From JASJBU01 sp965372385 (GTDB lineage Bacteria > Pseudomonadota > Gammaproteobacteria > Chromatiales > Chromatiaceae), in assembly GCA_965372385.1 (NCBI GenBank), contig CBDVCD010000251.1, positions 1 to 5,287 on the forward strand: 5,287 nt of DNA, read 5' to 3'. The notes under the pieces were generated by a model. It did not search any database. It was not told where the DNA came from and was given only the letters and a program-made list of their open reading frames with translations. The position numbers and the translations under genes were made by a program. Below are positions 1-5,287 of this stretch, piece by piece (the stretch's first letter is position 1; every line of letters starts with the position of its first letter).

Positions 1-51
1 TGACCCTCGTTTTTTCCCTGATAGAATTCGTGGTCTATACCCCGTGAACGG

Positions 52-3045
52 TTACTCCCGCCAGTGGTCCAGCCGGAGCTTCTTAGCCTTAAGCGTGTCG
101 AGCAGCTTCCTTGAAACTTTTTTCACCTCGGCCTCTTTCTTGGCGGTTAGCTCCGGCTTACGCAGCAGATCATAAATCGCCAGAGATTCCTCGTCCAAAC
201 CTTCGCGCATGGCGCGATCCAACTCTGGTGTCAGTTCATCCTCAAGAAAATCATTGAGATCATCAAAGGCCTTCTGCACCGCCTGTTTATTCTTTCCGGC
301 GTTGTACTCCTCGATGATCTTTTTGTACTTGTCGTAAAACTCCAGCCGAATCGGATTCTGTTGCACCATCTGTTGCAGGATCTGCTCAATGGTCGCCTGC
401 AGATCAAACACCACGGCATTCTTGTTATTCGACTTGGCAAAGGCCGCGCGCAACTTGTCGAAGTCGAGATTGCTCAGATCCACATAATCCGTATCACGCA
501 CCTCATCGCTCACCAGGCTGACACTCATGTTCACTTCCTGCTGCAAGCGCCGCATCACTGCGGAAATATCCACCGAAGCCGTCTTCTGGTTGAGCTGGCC
601 GTAGATCGCCTCAATGGCGTTGTGCTGTCGGGTAAAGGGGCGCACCTGCTCTTCCGGGTAGAGGGCCTTGTATTTGCGGAACACATCACGCGCCGCTACC
701 TCGAAATGGGTGCGGGTGGTCTCGTTCAGACAGACCGCATTGGTCGCCTCCTTCAGTTTGGCCAGCTTGCCCATGGCACTGTCTGCATGGATCAGGGCAT
801 CCAGATCAAACTGCACCTCCTGCAGAAACTCCTGTACCACCCGGATGGCTTCCTCCAATTCCACCGCCATCTCTTCCAACATTTCCACCGGATTCGCAGC
901 AGGCTCGTCGTCCCCCATATTACCATCACCTTTCCTCTTGCCGCCCTCGCCATACACCGAATAGGCTTTCTCCAACTGCTTGTAGACATTGCCGAAATCC
1001 ACAATCAGGCCGTTCTCCTTCTCATCGTCATAGACCCGGTTGGCGCGGGCGATGGTCTGCATCAGGGTGTGGCCCTTGATGGGTTTGTCGAGATAGACCG
1101 TATAGACACAGGGCGCATCGAAGCCGGTGATCCACATAGCGCAGACGAAGGCCAGGCGAAACGGGTTGTCGTCCTGCTTGAACTCCTTCTCCAGATCACG
1201 CCTAGCCATTTTTTCGCGGTGCGGCTCGATCTCCAGCCCCAGCTTGGCGAACTTCCTCACCTCATTCTGTTCCGAGCTGACCACCACGCAGACCTCCGTC
1301 TCCCGCACCCGCTGCAAGTGACGCTGTAGTTTCAAGGCTTGCTGTTCATCCTCCGCATCCTCAATGCGCTGTTCCAGTTCCGCCATGTACTGCGGCCAGT
1401 AGTGCATGGTCAGGTCATACATGCGCACCGCCGTGGGCTTGTCCAGCGCCACGAACATGGCCTTGCCCTGATAACCCCGCTCATTGAAGTGCCAGACCAG
1501 ATCCCGGGCGAAGGCATCCAGCCGGTCATCGGAGGTCAGAATGGGGTAATCGCGTTTGAACTCCCGCTCCAGCTTGCGGCGTTGATCATCGTCCAGATCC
1601 TCATTGTTGATGATCTCCGCCATGCGTTCATCCAGATCAGGATTGTCGATAGCCAGCTTCTCGCCACGATTGAGATAACGCAGTGGCAGGGTCGCGCCGT
1701 CATCGATGGCGCGCTTGAAGTCATACACCGACACATAATCACCGAAGATCTGCTCGGTCAGATGCTTCTCCTCGTCGATAATCGGGGTGCCGGTAAAACC
1801 CAGATAGGCCGCATTGGGGATACCGTTAAAGCGCATATTGCGTGCAAAAGTGCCGCCCTGGGTGCGGTGCGCCTCATCGGAGATAACGATGATGTTGTCA
1901 CGCTCGGTGATCAGCGGGTATTCGCGCTCCTTCTTCGGGTCGATGGAAAACTTATGGATCAGGGTGAACACATAGCGGTGGTTCTCCATCAGCAGTTCAC
2001 GCAGATGGGCGCGGCTTTTGGCGCGGATATTCTTCTCCGTCACCGCCCCCACACCGGTAAAGGTGTCGTACAACTGGTTTTCCAGCTCAGATCGATCCAC
2101 CACCATTAAAAAGGTGACGCCACCCCCATATTTGCGCAGAATCTTCTGACACATAAACACCATGGAGTAGGATTTGCCCGAACCCTGGGTATGCCAGAAC
2201 ACCCCCAGTTTCTGCTTCAGATCCTGCACATTGCGGGCACGCTCCACCACCTTGTTGACGCCGATATACTGGTGGTTCTTTGCCATCAGCTTCACCACCC
2301 GGTCACCACTGCCATCAAACAGCAAAAAGTTCTCCAGAATATCCAGCAGACGCGTCTTGTCGCAGGTGCCGCGCAACAAGGTATCCAGGCTCACTATGCC
2401 CTCGTCATCCTCGCCGATGCGTTTCCACTCCAGAAAGAACTTGTAGGGGCTGGTGACCGTGCCCACCCGCGCATCGGTGCCGTTGCTAAGAATAATGAAG
2501 GCGTTGCACTGCAAGACCTCGGGGATGGTGTCCTTGTAGTCGCTCAGATTGTCGTCATAGGCGTGGCGCAGATCGGTGTGGTGCGCCTTCAACTCGAAAA
2601 ACACCAGCGGAATGCCGTTAACGAAGCCGACCACATCCGGGCGACGGTTATAGAGCTTGCCCACCACCTCCAACTGGCGCAAGGCGCGGAAACGGTTGTT
2701 GTCGGGCTGGGCAAAGTCGAACACCCGCAGGGTCTTCTTTTGCAGCACGCCCTTGTCGTCCTGATAGCTGACCGGGACACCCTTGACCAACAGCTCGTGT
2801 TTTTCCTGATTGATCGCCGCCAGGTGCTTGTCCGCTACCGAGTGGCTCAGGGCATCCACCGCCTGACGATAGGCGGTCTCGGGTAGACCGGGGTTCAGCT
2901 CTCGCAACGCGATCAGCAGATCACGCACCAGCAACACCTCGGACTTGTTGGCGCGACCCAGCAGGCCATCGCTACGGTCGGGCTGGGTGGAGAAGACCTC
3001 TTTGGTCCAGGCGAACTCCACCGTCCAGCCCAGGTCTTCCAGCAC
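52..3045 (-). CDS. hsdR: Type I restriction enzyme R subunit (HsdR), start disrupted
   Basis: This is the restriction and motor subunit of a type I restriction-modification complex: with HsdM and HsdS it translocates DNA using ATP and cleaves unmodified DNA at a distance. Motifs are in the family order. The N-terminal nuclease core has RRPDVVGFVNG and ELK (D136, E151, K153). The SF2 motor has HTQGSGKS (285-292), VVDRSELENQ, DEAHRTQ (390-396), FTGTP (417-421), TGFDAP (640-645) and QTIARANR (663-670). A charged helical C-terminal region ends LRLDHWRE. The open frame is 997 codons, near full length for the family. The listed GTG start is only the first possible initiator after an in-frame TAA; its AGGAG directly abuts the codon, so spacing is poor. 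The family-like N-terminus EYSEDGLVEAATQE lies upstream in the same frame, and the natural ATG at 3096 is cut off by TAA at 3090-3088. The gene follows the toxin gene by about 30 bp and may be co-transcribed. Identity is certain; whether it is translated is not. Confidence 0.96.
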   Translation of the reverse strand: MLEDLGWTVEFAWTKEVFSTQPDRSDGLLGRANKSEVLLVRDLLIALRELNPGLPETAYRQAVDALSHSVADKHLAAINQEKHELLVKGVPVSYQDDKGVLQKKTLRVFDFAQPDNNRFRALRQLEVVGKLYNRRPDVVGFVNGIPLVFFELKAHHTDLRHAYDDNLSDYKDTIPEVLQCNAFIILSNGTDARVGTVTSPYKFFLEWKRIGEDDEGIVSLDTLLRGTCDKTRLLDILENFLLFDGSGDRVVKLMAKNHQYIGVNKVVERARNVQDLKQKLGVFWHTQGSGKSYSMVFMCQKILRKYGGGVTFLMVVDRSELENQLYDTFTGVGAVTEKNIRAKSRAHLRELLMENHRYVFTLIHKFSIDPKKEREYPLITERDNIIVISDEAHRTQGGTFARNMRFNGIPNAAYLGFTGTPIIDEEKHLTEQIFGDYVSVYDFKRAIDDGATLPLRYLNRGEKLAIDNPDLDERMAEIINNEDLDDDQRRKLEREFKRDYPILTSDDRLDAFARDLVWHFNERGYQGKAMFVALDKPTAVRMYDLTMHYWPQYMAELEQRIEDAEDEQQALKLQRHLQRVRETEVCVVVSSEQNEVRKFAKLGLEIEPHREKMARRDLEKEFKQDDNPFRLAFVCAMWITGFDAPCVYTVYLDKPIKGHTLMQTIARANRVYDDEKENGLIVDFGNVYKQLEKAYSVYGEGGKRKGDGNMGDDEPAANPVEMLEEMAVELEEAIRVVQEFLQEVQFDLDALIHADSAMGKLAKLKEATNAVCLNETTRTHFEVAARDVFRKYKALYPEEQVRPFTRQHNAIEAIYGQLNQKTASVDISAVMRRLQQEVNMSVSLVSDEVRDTDYVDLSNLDFDKLRAAFAKSNNKNAVVFDLQATIEQILQQMVQQNPIRLEFYDKYKKIIEEYNAGKNKQAVQKAFDDLNDFLEDELTPELDRAMREGLDEESLAIYDLLRKPELTAKKEAEVKKVSRKLLDTLKAKKLRLDHWRE

Positions 3046-3087
3046 CTCCTGGGTGGCGGCCTCTACCAGGCCATCTTCGGAATATTC

Positions 3088-3106
3088 TTAGCTCATATTG
3101 CTCCTT
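3088..3106 (-). promoter_or_regulatory. hsdR ribosome binding site and start, with nonsense codon 3
   Basis: On the minus strand AAGGAG (3106-3101) is followed by CAAT, ATG (3096-3094), AGC and then TAA (3090-3088). After the TAA the same frame continues as EYSEDGLVEAATQEVLEDLGW, which resembles HsdR N-termini that begin MS-EYSEDGL. The good Shine-Dalgarno, the ATG and the family-like peptide point to this as the original start, with a sense codon (possibly CAA, AAA or GAA) changed to TAA, or a TAA triplet inserted. A single sequencing or assembly error would give the same picture. Confidence 0.75.
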
Positions 3107-3124
3107 GCCGCCGCACTGATCGTT

Positions 3125-3490
3125 TTAAACCATCAGCAGGTCAGGGATGAAGCGAAAATCTTTCAGATTGTAGGTAAACAGACGCGCCTTATGCTCCAAC
3201 GCTGTTGCCGCGATCAGCGCATCAGGAATATCCAGTGTGTGGCTCTTTGCATAGGCCGTAATAAGCTGCAACGCCCGCGTGGATATTTCGTTGCTCAGGT
3301 GCACCATCTGAAACAGGGTGATGAACTTCACCAGCTGTTGCAGCTCCGCCTTGTTTCTCGCCCCATACATCAACTCCATGGCGCTGATCGACGAGATCGC
3401 CAAAGGGTCGGACAAACCTCCAATCCGCTGCCCGGTTACCGGGTCACCTTTGAGCATTTCGATCAAAATATTGGTGTCCAGCAGGATCAT
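3125..3490 (-). CDS. vapC: VapC-like PIN-domain ribonuclease toxin
   Basis: This is a PIN-domain endoribonuclease, the toxin of a type II toxin-antitoxin pair; family members cut specific RNAs (often tRNA or rRNA) and are held inactive by the cognate antitoxin. The acidic metal-binding residues are all visible. Numbered from the GTG at 3496, they are D7 in LLDTNILIE, E41 in SAMELMYGARN, D92 in DIPDALIAATALEH and D113 in YNLKDFRFIPDL. About 120 residues is a normal length. I chose the ATG at 3490, which overlaps the antitoxin stop as ATGA and has AAGG seven bases upstream. The GTG six bases earlier (3496) is in frame but leaves only one base after that AAGG. Translational coupling to the antitoxin is expected from the overlap. 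The pair sits between the hsdS remnant and hsdR. No catalytic residue is missing, so the toxin looks functional. The exact RNA target cannot be read from the sequence. Confidence 0.93.
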   Translation of the reverse strand: MILLDTNILIEMLKGDPVTGQRIGGLSDPLAISSISAMELMYGARNKAELQQLVKFITLFQMVHLSNEISTRALQLITAYAKSHTLDIPDALIAATALEHKARLFTYNLKDFRFIPDLLMV

Positions 3491-3711
3491 TTCCACGCCT
3501 TGCTACGCAGGCTCTGCTGGGTAACATCGCTATCTTTCCACATGCCGAAAAACTCGGAAAAATCCACTGGCTGCGAGGCTGTTTTCTGGCGTTCCAACTC
3601 CTTCCTGACCGCCTCCCGGATATAAGCGGACACCGACAGTCCCATGCCTTTGGACTGTTGTTTGAGCTGCTCGAACAGCTCTTCGTCAAAATACAATTGC
3701 GTGCGGTGCAT
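3487..3711 (-). CDS. Ribbon-helix-helix antitoxin for the PIN toxin
   Basis: This 74-residue protein should be the antitoxin and autorepressor of the downstream PIN toxin. Residues about 3-40 fit an RHH (CopG/Arc-like) fold: a short beta strand RTQLYF, a helix DEELFEQLKQQSKGMG, a turn LSVS and a second helix AYIREAVRKELERQ. In this family the strand pairs in a dimer and reads operator DNA. The C-terminal part, with FFGMWKDSDVTQQSLR, is the usual kind of toxin-wrapping tail in PIN-partner antitoxins. The ATG at 3711 has GGAG seven bases upstream (3722-3719). The stop overlaps the toxin start by 4 nt (ATGA). The upstream 34-bp gap after hsdS holds a direct repeat that suits an operator. Functionally it would be a VapB; I leave the symbol empty because that name covers several unrelated antitoxin folds. 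Confidence 0.91.
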   Translation of the reverse strand: MHRTQLYFDEELFEQLKQQSKGMGLSVSAYIREAVRKELERQKTASQPVDFSEFFGMWKDSDVTQQSLRSKAWK

Positions 3712-3725
3712 AATCTTTCTCCACT

Positions 3726-3747
3726 TTATACATCGCCATTATACATC
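3726..3747 (-). promoter_or_regulatory. Candidate promoter and operator of the toxin-antitoxin pair
   Basis: On the minus strand GATGTATAA occurs twice (3747-3739 and 3734-3726) with a 13-bp period, in the short gap between the hsdS stop and the antitoxin ATG. The first copy runs into a perfect TATAAT, the second into TATAAA. Tandem short repeats over the -10 are typical binding sites for autoregulating RHH antitoxins. I see no convincing -35 at 16-18 bp upstream, so the promoter call is weaker than the repeat itself. Confidence 0.5.
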
Positions 3748-4314
3748 ACATTAGAGCAATGTCCGGCAGATCAATCTGATCGACATCGATCATGCCGGTC
3801 ATCAGGCGGGGTAGGAGGATATCTCTGGCTTCTTTTAGAAGCTGGTTTTGCTTTCCAAGCTGATAGAGCTGTTTATGGATGGGGACAGCCAACTGATTAA
3901 ACTCACGGAGAACGCCTTCACTTGGCAATAGCATCTGCTGGAACTTCAGAAAAGCGGTCCAATTGTAGTTCACAATATTGCTTGCGCTTCTAATCTCAAA
4001 AACTTCCGTTGCCCCTATCACTCTCAAGAAACAGAAAAATAAAACAATAAATACGCATCTTCCACCCTGCCCACTCTCACCAACTTGCAGAAGCTGGCAC
4101 ACATAACTGAGTCACCAAACTGATTCAACAATTCATCATTTATCAGCACTGTTCTCGCCACACCAGCATTGTGACTACCTCCTGACACCTCAAATACAAT
4201 ATCTCCATCTTGTATGTTTCGTGAGGCAAGATTGGATTTCTTGTGGAATCTACGAGGAACATTTGACAGGTCACCTTTCGTCAAACTGTCAAAATCTGTT
4301 CCTCGAATCAAATA
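3746..4314 (-). pseudogene. hsdS: Truncated, frameshifted HsdS (type I specificity subunit)
   Basis: HsdS carries two target-recognition domains that set the methylation and cleavage sequence. Only the last part is here, about 188 codons against a usual 400-450. The upstream piece (4314 to about 4024) reads YLIRGTDFDSLTKGDL, then SRNIQDGDIVFEVSGGS and TVLINDELL, as near the start of a recognition domain. It ends at a TGA at 4026-4024. A different frame then continues with EIRSASNIVNYNWTAFLKF, QQMLLPS and the conserved C-terminal helix LGKQNQLLKEARDILLPRLM. Moving from the first frame to the second needs a net loss of one base (or gain of two) around 4000-4055, a T-rich stretch. A TAG at 4317-4315 closes the frame upstream, and the DNA beyond is unrelated to HsdS. 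The fragment is AT-rich (about 39% GC at 3961-4080), which is common for recognition domains. It is almost certainly inactive as it stands, unless the shift is a sequencing error and the 5' part lies elsewhere. Confidence 0.87.
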
Positions 4315-4336
4315 CTACCCGCAGAGCAGGTAGTAT
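4312..4336 (-). repeat. Long hairpin at the hsdS truncation point
   Basis: A 25-nt inverted repeat has outer arms ATACTACC and GGTAGTAT (8 bp, perfect). On the minus strand the pairing extends through a T-G wobble and a GC pair to an 11-bp stem with a TCT loop; on the plus strand the same position is a C-A mismatch. It lies exactly where HsdS similarity stops. There is no T tract behind it, so it is a poor intrinsic terminator. It could be the subterminal hairpin of a mobile-element end, of which no other part is recognised. Confidence 0.55.
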
Positions 4337-4342
4337 GATGAA

Positions 4343-4359
4343 AGCCCCTGGAAGGGGCT
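4343..4359 (-). terminator. Terminator-like hairpin
   Basis: AGCCCCT and AGGGGCT form a perfect 7-bp GC-rich stem around a three-base loop. On the minus strand it is followed by TTT, and it starts four bases after the TAA at 4366-4364. Position and shape suit the intrinsic terminator of the gene whose 3' end is left here, although the T run is short. Confidence 0.6.
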
Positions 4360-4363
4360 ATTG

Positions 4364-4537
4364 TTAAACTCCTGCGAGTCTCATCTGCTCCTGACGCTTC
4401 TCTTCACGTTCCGCAAGTGGTCGGTAATTGACCTGGCTTCGGATTCGGGCTCGCCTCGCGGTTATCGAAGAAAAAATCAATCGACCGCATTCTGCACGGA
4501 CTCGCGTAACACTCGCCTGAGCAGCTGCTTCATCGGC
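4364..4537 (-). pseudogene. Unrecognised C-terminal gene remnant
   Basis: A minus-strand frame is open from just after a TGA (4540-4538) to the TAA at 4366-4364 and ends VNYRPLAEREEKRQEQMRLAGV without its first two residues in any known family that I recognise. The last 22 residues are charged and helix-prone and look like a genuine protein tail; the part before is arginine-rich and less convincing. There is no ATG start with a ribosome site. The terminator-like hairpin directly after the stop supports a real gene end. It overlaps the neighbouring remnant in another frame, so one decayed gene with a net one-base loss is possible. Confidence 0.35.
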
Positions 4538-4611
4538 TCATAGTCATCCAGACCAGACTGGATCGCTGAGCTGTACTTGAATCCCGGGATCGCCGAGTTG
4601 TACTCGGCACG
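4477..4611 (-). pseudogene. C-terminal gene remnant, weakly Fic-like
   Basis: Directly after the rayT stop the same reading frame stays open for 45 codons to a TGA at 4479-4477. The first dozen residues (RAEYNSAIPGF) are encoded by a REP element. The rest, KYSSAIQSGLDDYEPMKQL and LRRVLRESVQNAVD, looks like a real protein C-terminus. The DDYEPM plus helix pattern recalls the segment after the catalytic helix in Fic/Doc AMP-transferases, which are frequent beside type I restriction operons, but the Fic catalytic motif itself (HPFxxGNGR) is not in the window. Identification is by resemblance only. If right, rayT with its REPs sits inside this gene, and the 5' part should lie beyond the right edge. 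Confidence 0.35.
4583..4608 (+). repeat. REP-like element downstream of rayT
   Basis: The plus strand reads CCCGGGATC followed by the hairpin GCCGAG-TTGTA-CTCGGC (6-bp stem, 5-nt loop). The same arrangement, a GGGA-containing head followed by a small GC-rich hairpin, occurs inside rayT and in degenerate form at its 5' edge. It begins three bases after the rayT stop. REP elements next to a rayT gene are thought to be substrates of that transposase. Confidence 0.8.
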
Positions 4612-5268
4612 TCAATAAAAACGAGCACTCCCCCAACCCCACTCCTCGGCGGCAGTACACAGACCCGCCTCTACAGGATTGTTTTCAATATAGTGTTTAG
4701 CCGTCAAAAAATGCCGATCATTACGCATAAATCGGTCCCAATAATCGCGTTGCCAGAGCGGTGTATGTCCTGGGATCGCCGACTTGCGGTCGGCTTCTTT
4801 GCCGATTTGCCGAGTACAACTCGGCGCTCCCAGGACATACCCCATCCGGTGAATCTCTCGCGAAGTGTGGCGTTTCCAGGACTGTACCACCTTGGCCAGT
4901 GGCCAGCCGGGAAGCTGTTCGATCAACACATGCACATGGTTTGGCATAACCACCCAGGCTATGAGCCGATATCGGGCACCGTCGCCGAATAGCAGCGAGT
5001 CCTCGACGATTTCGGCGCAGGCGGCCTCGCGCAGCAGACAACGGCCAAGCCCGCTATCCAGCAGCTCTTGAATCCGCTGGCGACGTGCCAAGGCACGCCC
5101 AGACTCCGGTATGGAGTCGACCTGTGCCTGCATCCGTTCAATGGCTTCTCTGGGCAGTGAATCGGCCAAGTGAAAAGTAACATGCTGCACCAGCCCTGGC
5201 GCATCGAAATGCGGCAAATACCCACGTGAATACCACCCCCGGGATCGGCCCGTTGGCCACGGCCCCAC
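4612..5268 (-). CDS. rayT: REP-associated HUH (Y1) transposase, RayT type
   Basis: RayT proteins are single-copy relatives of IS200/IS605 TnpA that nick REP hairpins in single-stranded DNA and are linked to REP spread. The N-terminal SRGYLPHFDAPGLVQHVTFHL is cut here to its core GYLPHFDAPG, the usual opening. The HUH motif is in MPNHVHVLI (H111, H113). The helix QSWKRHTSREI follows, then PLWQRDYWDRFMRND. The probable nucleophile is Y193 in HYIENNPVEAGL. Residues 144-169 are an extra 26-residue segment encoded by an inverted REP pair, between REIHRMG and PLWQRDYW, which normally lie close together. The GTG start at 5268 is tentative: no ribosome site precedes it, its first codons run through a REP-like sequence, and the frame stays open to the window edge. 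The protein may therefore begin further upstream, or the gene may lack a proper start. All catalytic residues are present, so activity is possible if the insert is tolerated. Confidence 0.92.
   Translation of the reverse strand: MGPWPTGRSRGWYSRGYLPHFDAPGLVQHVTFHLADSLPREAIERMQAQVDSIPESGRALARRQRIQELLDSGLGRCLLREAACAEIVEDSLLFGDGARYRLIAWVVMPNHVHVLIEQLPGWPLAKVVQSWKRHTSREIHRMGYVLGAPSCTRQIGKEADRKSAIPGHTPLWQRDYWDRFMRNDRHFLTAKHYIENNPVEAGLCTAAEEWGWGSARFY
4763..4840. repeat. Inverted REP pair (BIME-like) inside rayT
   Basis: The 78-bp unit has perfect 13-bp outer inverted repeats, GTATGTCCTGGGA (4763-4775) and TCCCAGGACATAC (4828-4840). Each is followed inward by a hairpin: GCCGAC-TTGCG-GTCGGC (4778-4794) and GCCGAG-TACAA-CTCGGC (4809-4825). 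A 14-base spacer separates the two. The length is exactly 26 codons and contains no stop in the rayT frame. Confidence 0.88.
5238..5263 (+). repeat. Degenerate REP-like element at the 5' edge of rayT
   Basis: The plus strand has CCCGGGATCG, identical to the ten bases at 4583-4592, followed by GGCCCGT-TGGCC-ACGGCC, a hairpin with one bulged C in place of the standard REP stem. It lies in the same orientation as the element behind rayT, so the gene is bracketed by matching heads. The stem sequence differs from the other copies, so this call is moderate. Confidence 0.5.
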
Positions 5269-5287
5269 GTCGACGCCGGGGGGAACT

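Noticed and set aside
1..51. Terminator behind hsdR
   Set aside because: There is a run of T on the plus strand, but no GC-rich inverted repeat in the right place after the minus-strand stop; nothing else is visible in these 51 bases.
361..2886. Long open frames on the plus strand opposite hsdR (361-1329, 1339-2109, 2191-2886)
   Set aside because: They run antisense to a gene with complete HsdR motifs, show no recognisable domain, and are repetitive in H, L, I and Q, as expected of a mirrored frame of a GC-rich gene.
3488..3496. GTG at 3496 as the toxin start
   Set aside because: The AAGG upstream leaves only one base before GTG, whereas it is seven bases from the ATG at 3490, which forms an ATGA overlap with the antitoxin stop.
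3098..3625. Plus-strand frame of 175 codons opposite the toxin-antitoxin genes
   Set aside because: It is antisense to the PIN toxin with all its acidic residues and to most of the RHH antitoxin; no domain is seen.
4520..4529. Perfect palindrome AGCAGCTGCT
   Set aside because: It is short and falls in the codons for KQLL of the gene remnant; no second copy or associated site was seen.
4721..5225. Alternative frames across rayT on both strands
   Set aside because: They overlap the frame with the HUH motif and nucleophile tyrosine and encode no recognisable domain.
4612..5287. Array of repeats in the rayT region as a CRISPR
   Set aside because: The repeats are hairpins in inverted and uneven spacing without regular unique spacers, which fits REP elements and not CRISPR.

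Overview
The window looks like a chromosomal accessory (defence-island) segment of a proteobacterium, most likely a gammaproteobacterium. The reasons are the kind of type I restriction HsdR, the ribbon-helix-helix/PIN toxin-antitoxin pair, and a RayT-type REP transposase with GC-rich REP hairpins. Composition is mixed: hand-counted samples are about 62% GC in hsdR (1021-1080), about 39% in the hsdS remnant (3961-4080) and about 67% in rayT (5041-5100). The taxonomic call is an inference, because no RNA or housekeeping gene is present.

Every credible gene is on the minus strand, so the region reads from high to low coordinates. First comes rayT, a HUH (Y1) transposase gene that reaches the right-hand edge. 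It is bracketed by REP-like elements and carries an inverted REP pair inside its own reading frame. About 300 bp of debris follows (4312-4611). This holds a REP, two overlapping C-terminal gene remnants (one weakly Fic-like), a terminator-like hairpin, and a second long hairpin. Directly behind that hairpin an HsdS specificity subunit is cut off: only most of its second target-recognition domain and the C-terminal helix survive, and they are split by a frameshift. Then comes a compact toxin-antitoxin operon (RHH antitoxin plus VapC-like PIN toxin) with its own -10-like sequence and a direct-repeat operator candidate. Last is a nearly complete hsdR, with 51 bp of featureless sequence behind it.

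The inferred ancestral layout is hsdM-hsdS-[antitoxin-toxin]-hsdR, a type I restriction-modification operon with a toxin-antitoxin pair between specificity and restriction subunits. In its present state the locus seems to be decaying. hsdM is not in the window and hsdS is truncated and frameshifted. The natural hsdR start (Shine-Dalgarno, ATG, AGC) is followed at once by an in-frame TAA, while the remaining 997 codons are open with every motor and nuclease motif in place. The toxin-antitoxin pair looks intact.

The most unusual observation is a 78-bp inverted REP pair (13-bp perfect outer repeats, two hairpins) inside rayT, exactly 26 codons long and read through in frame. The transposase therefore carries a peptide made from the kind of element it is thought to mobilise.
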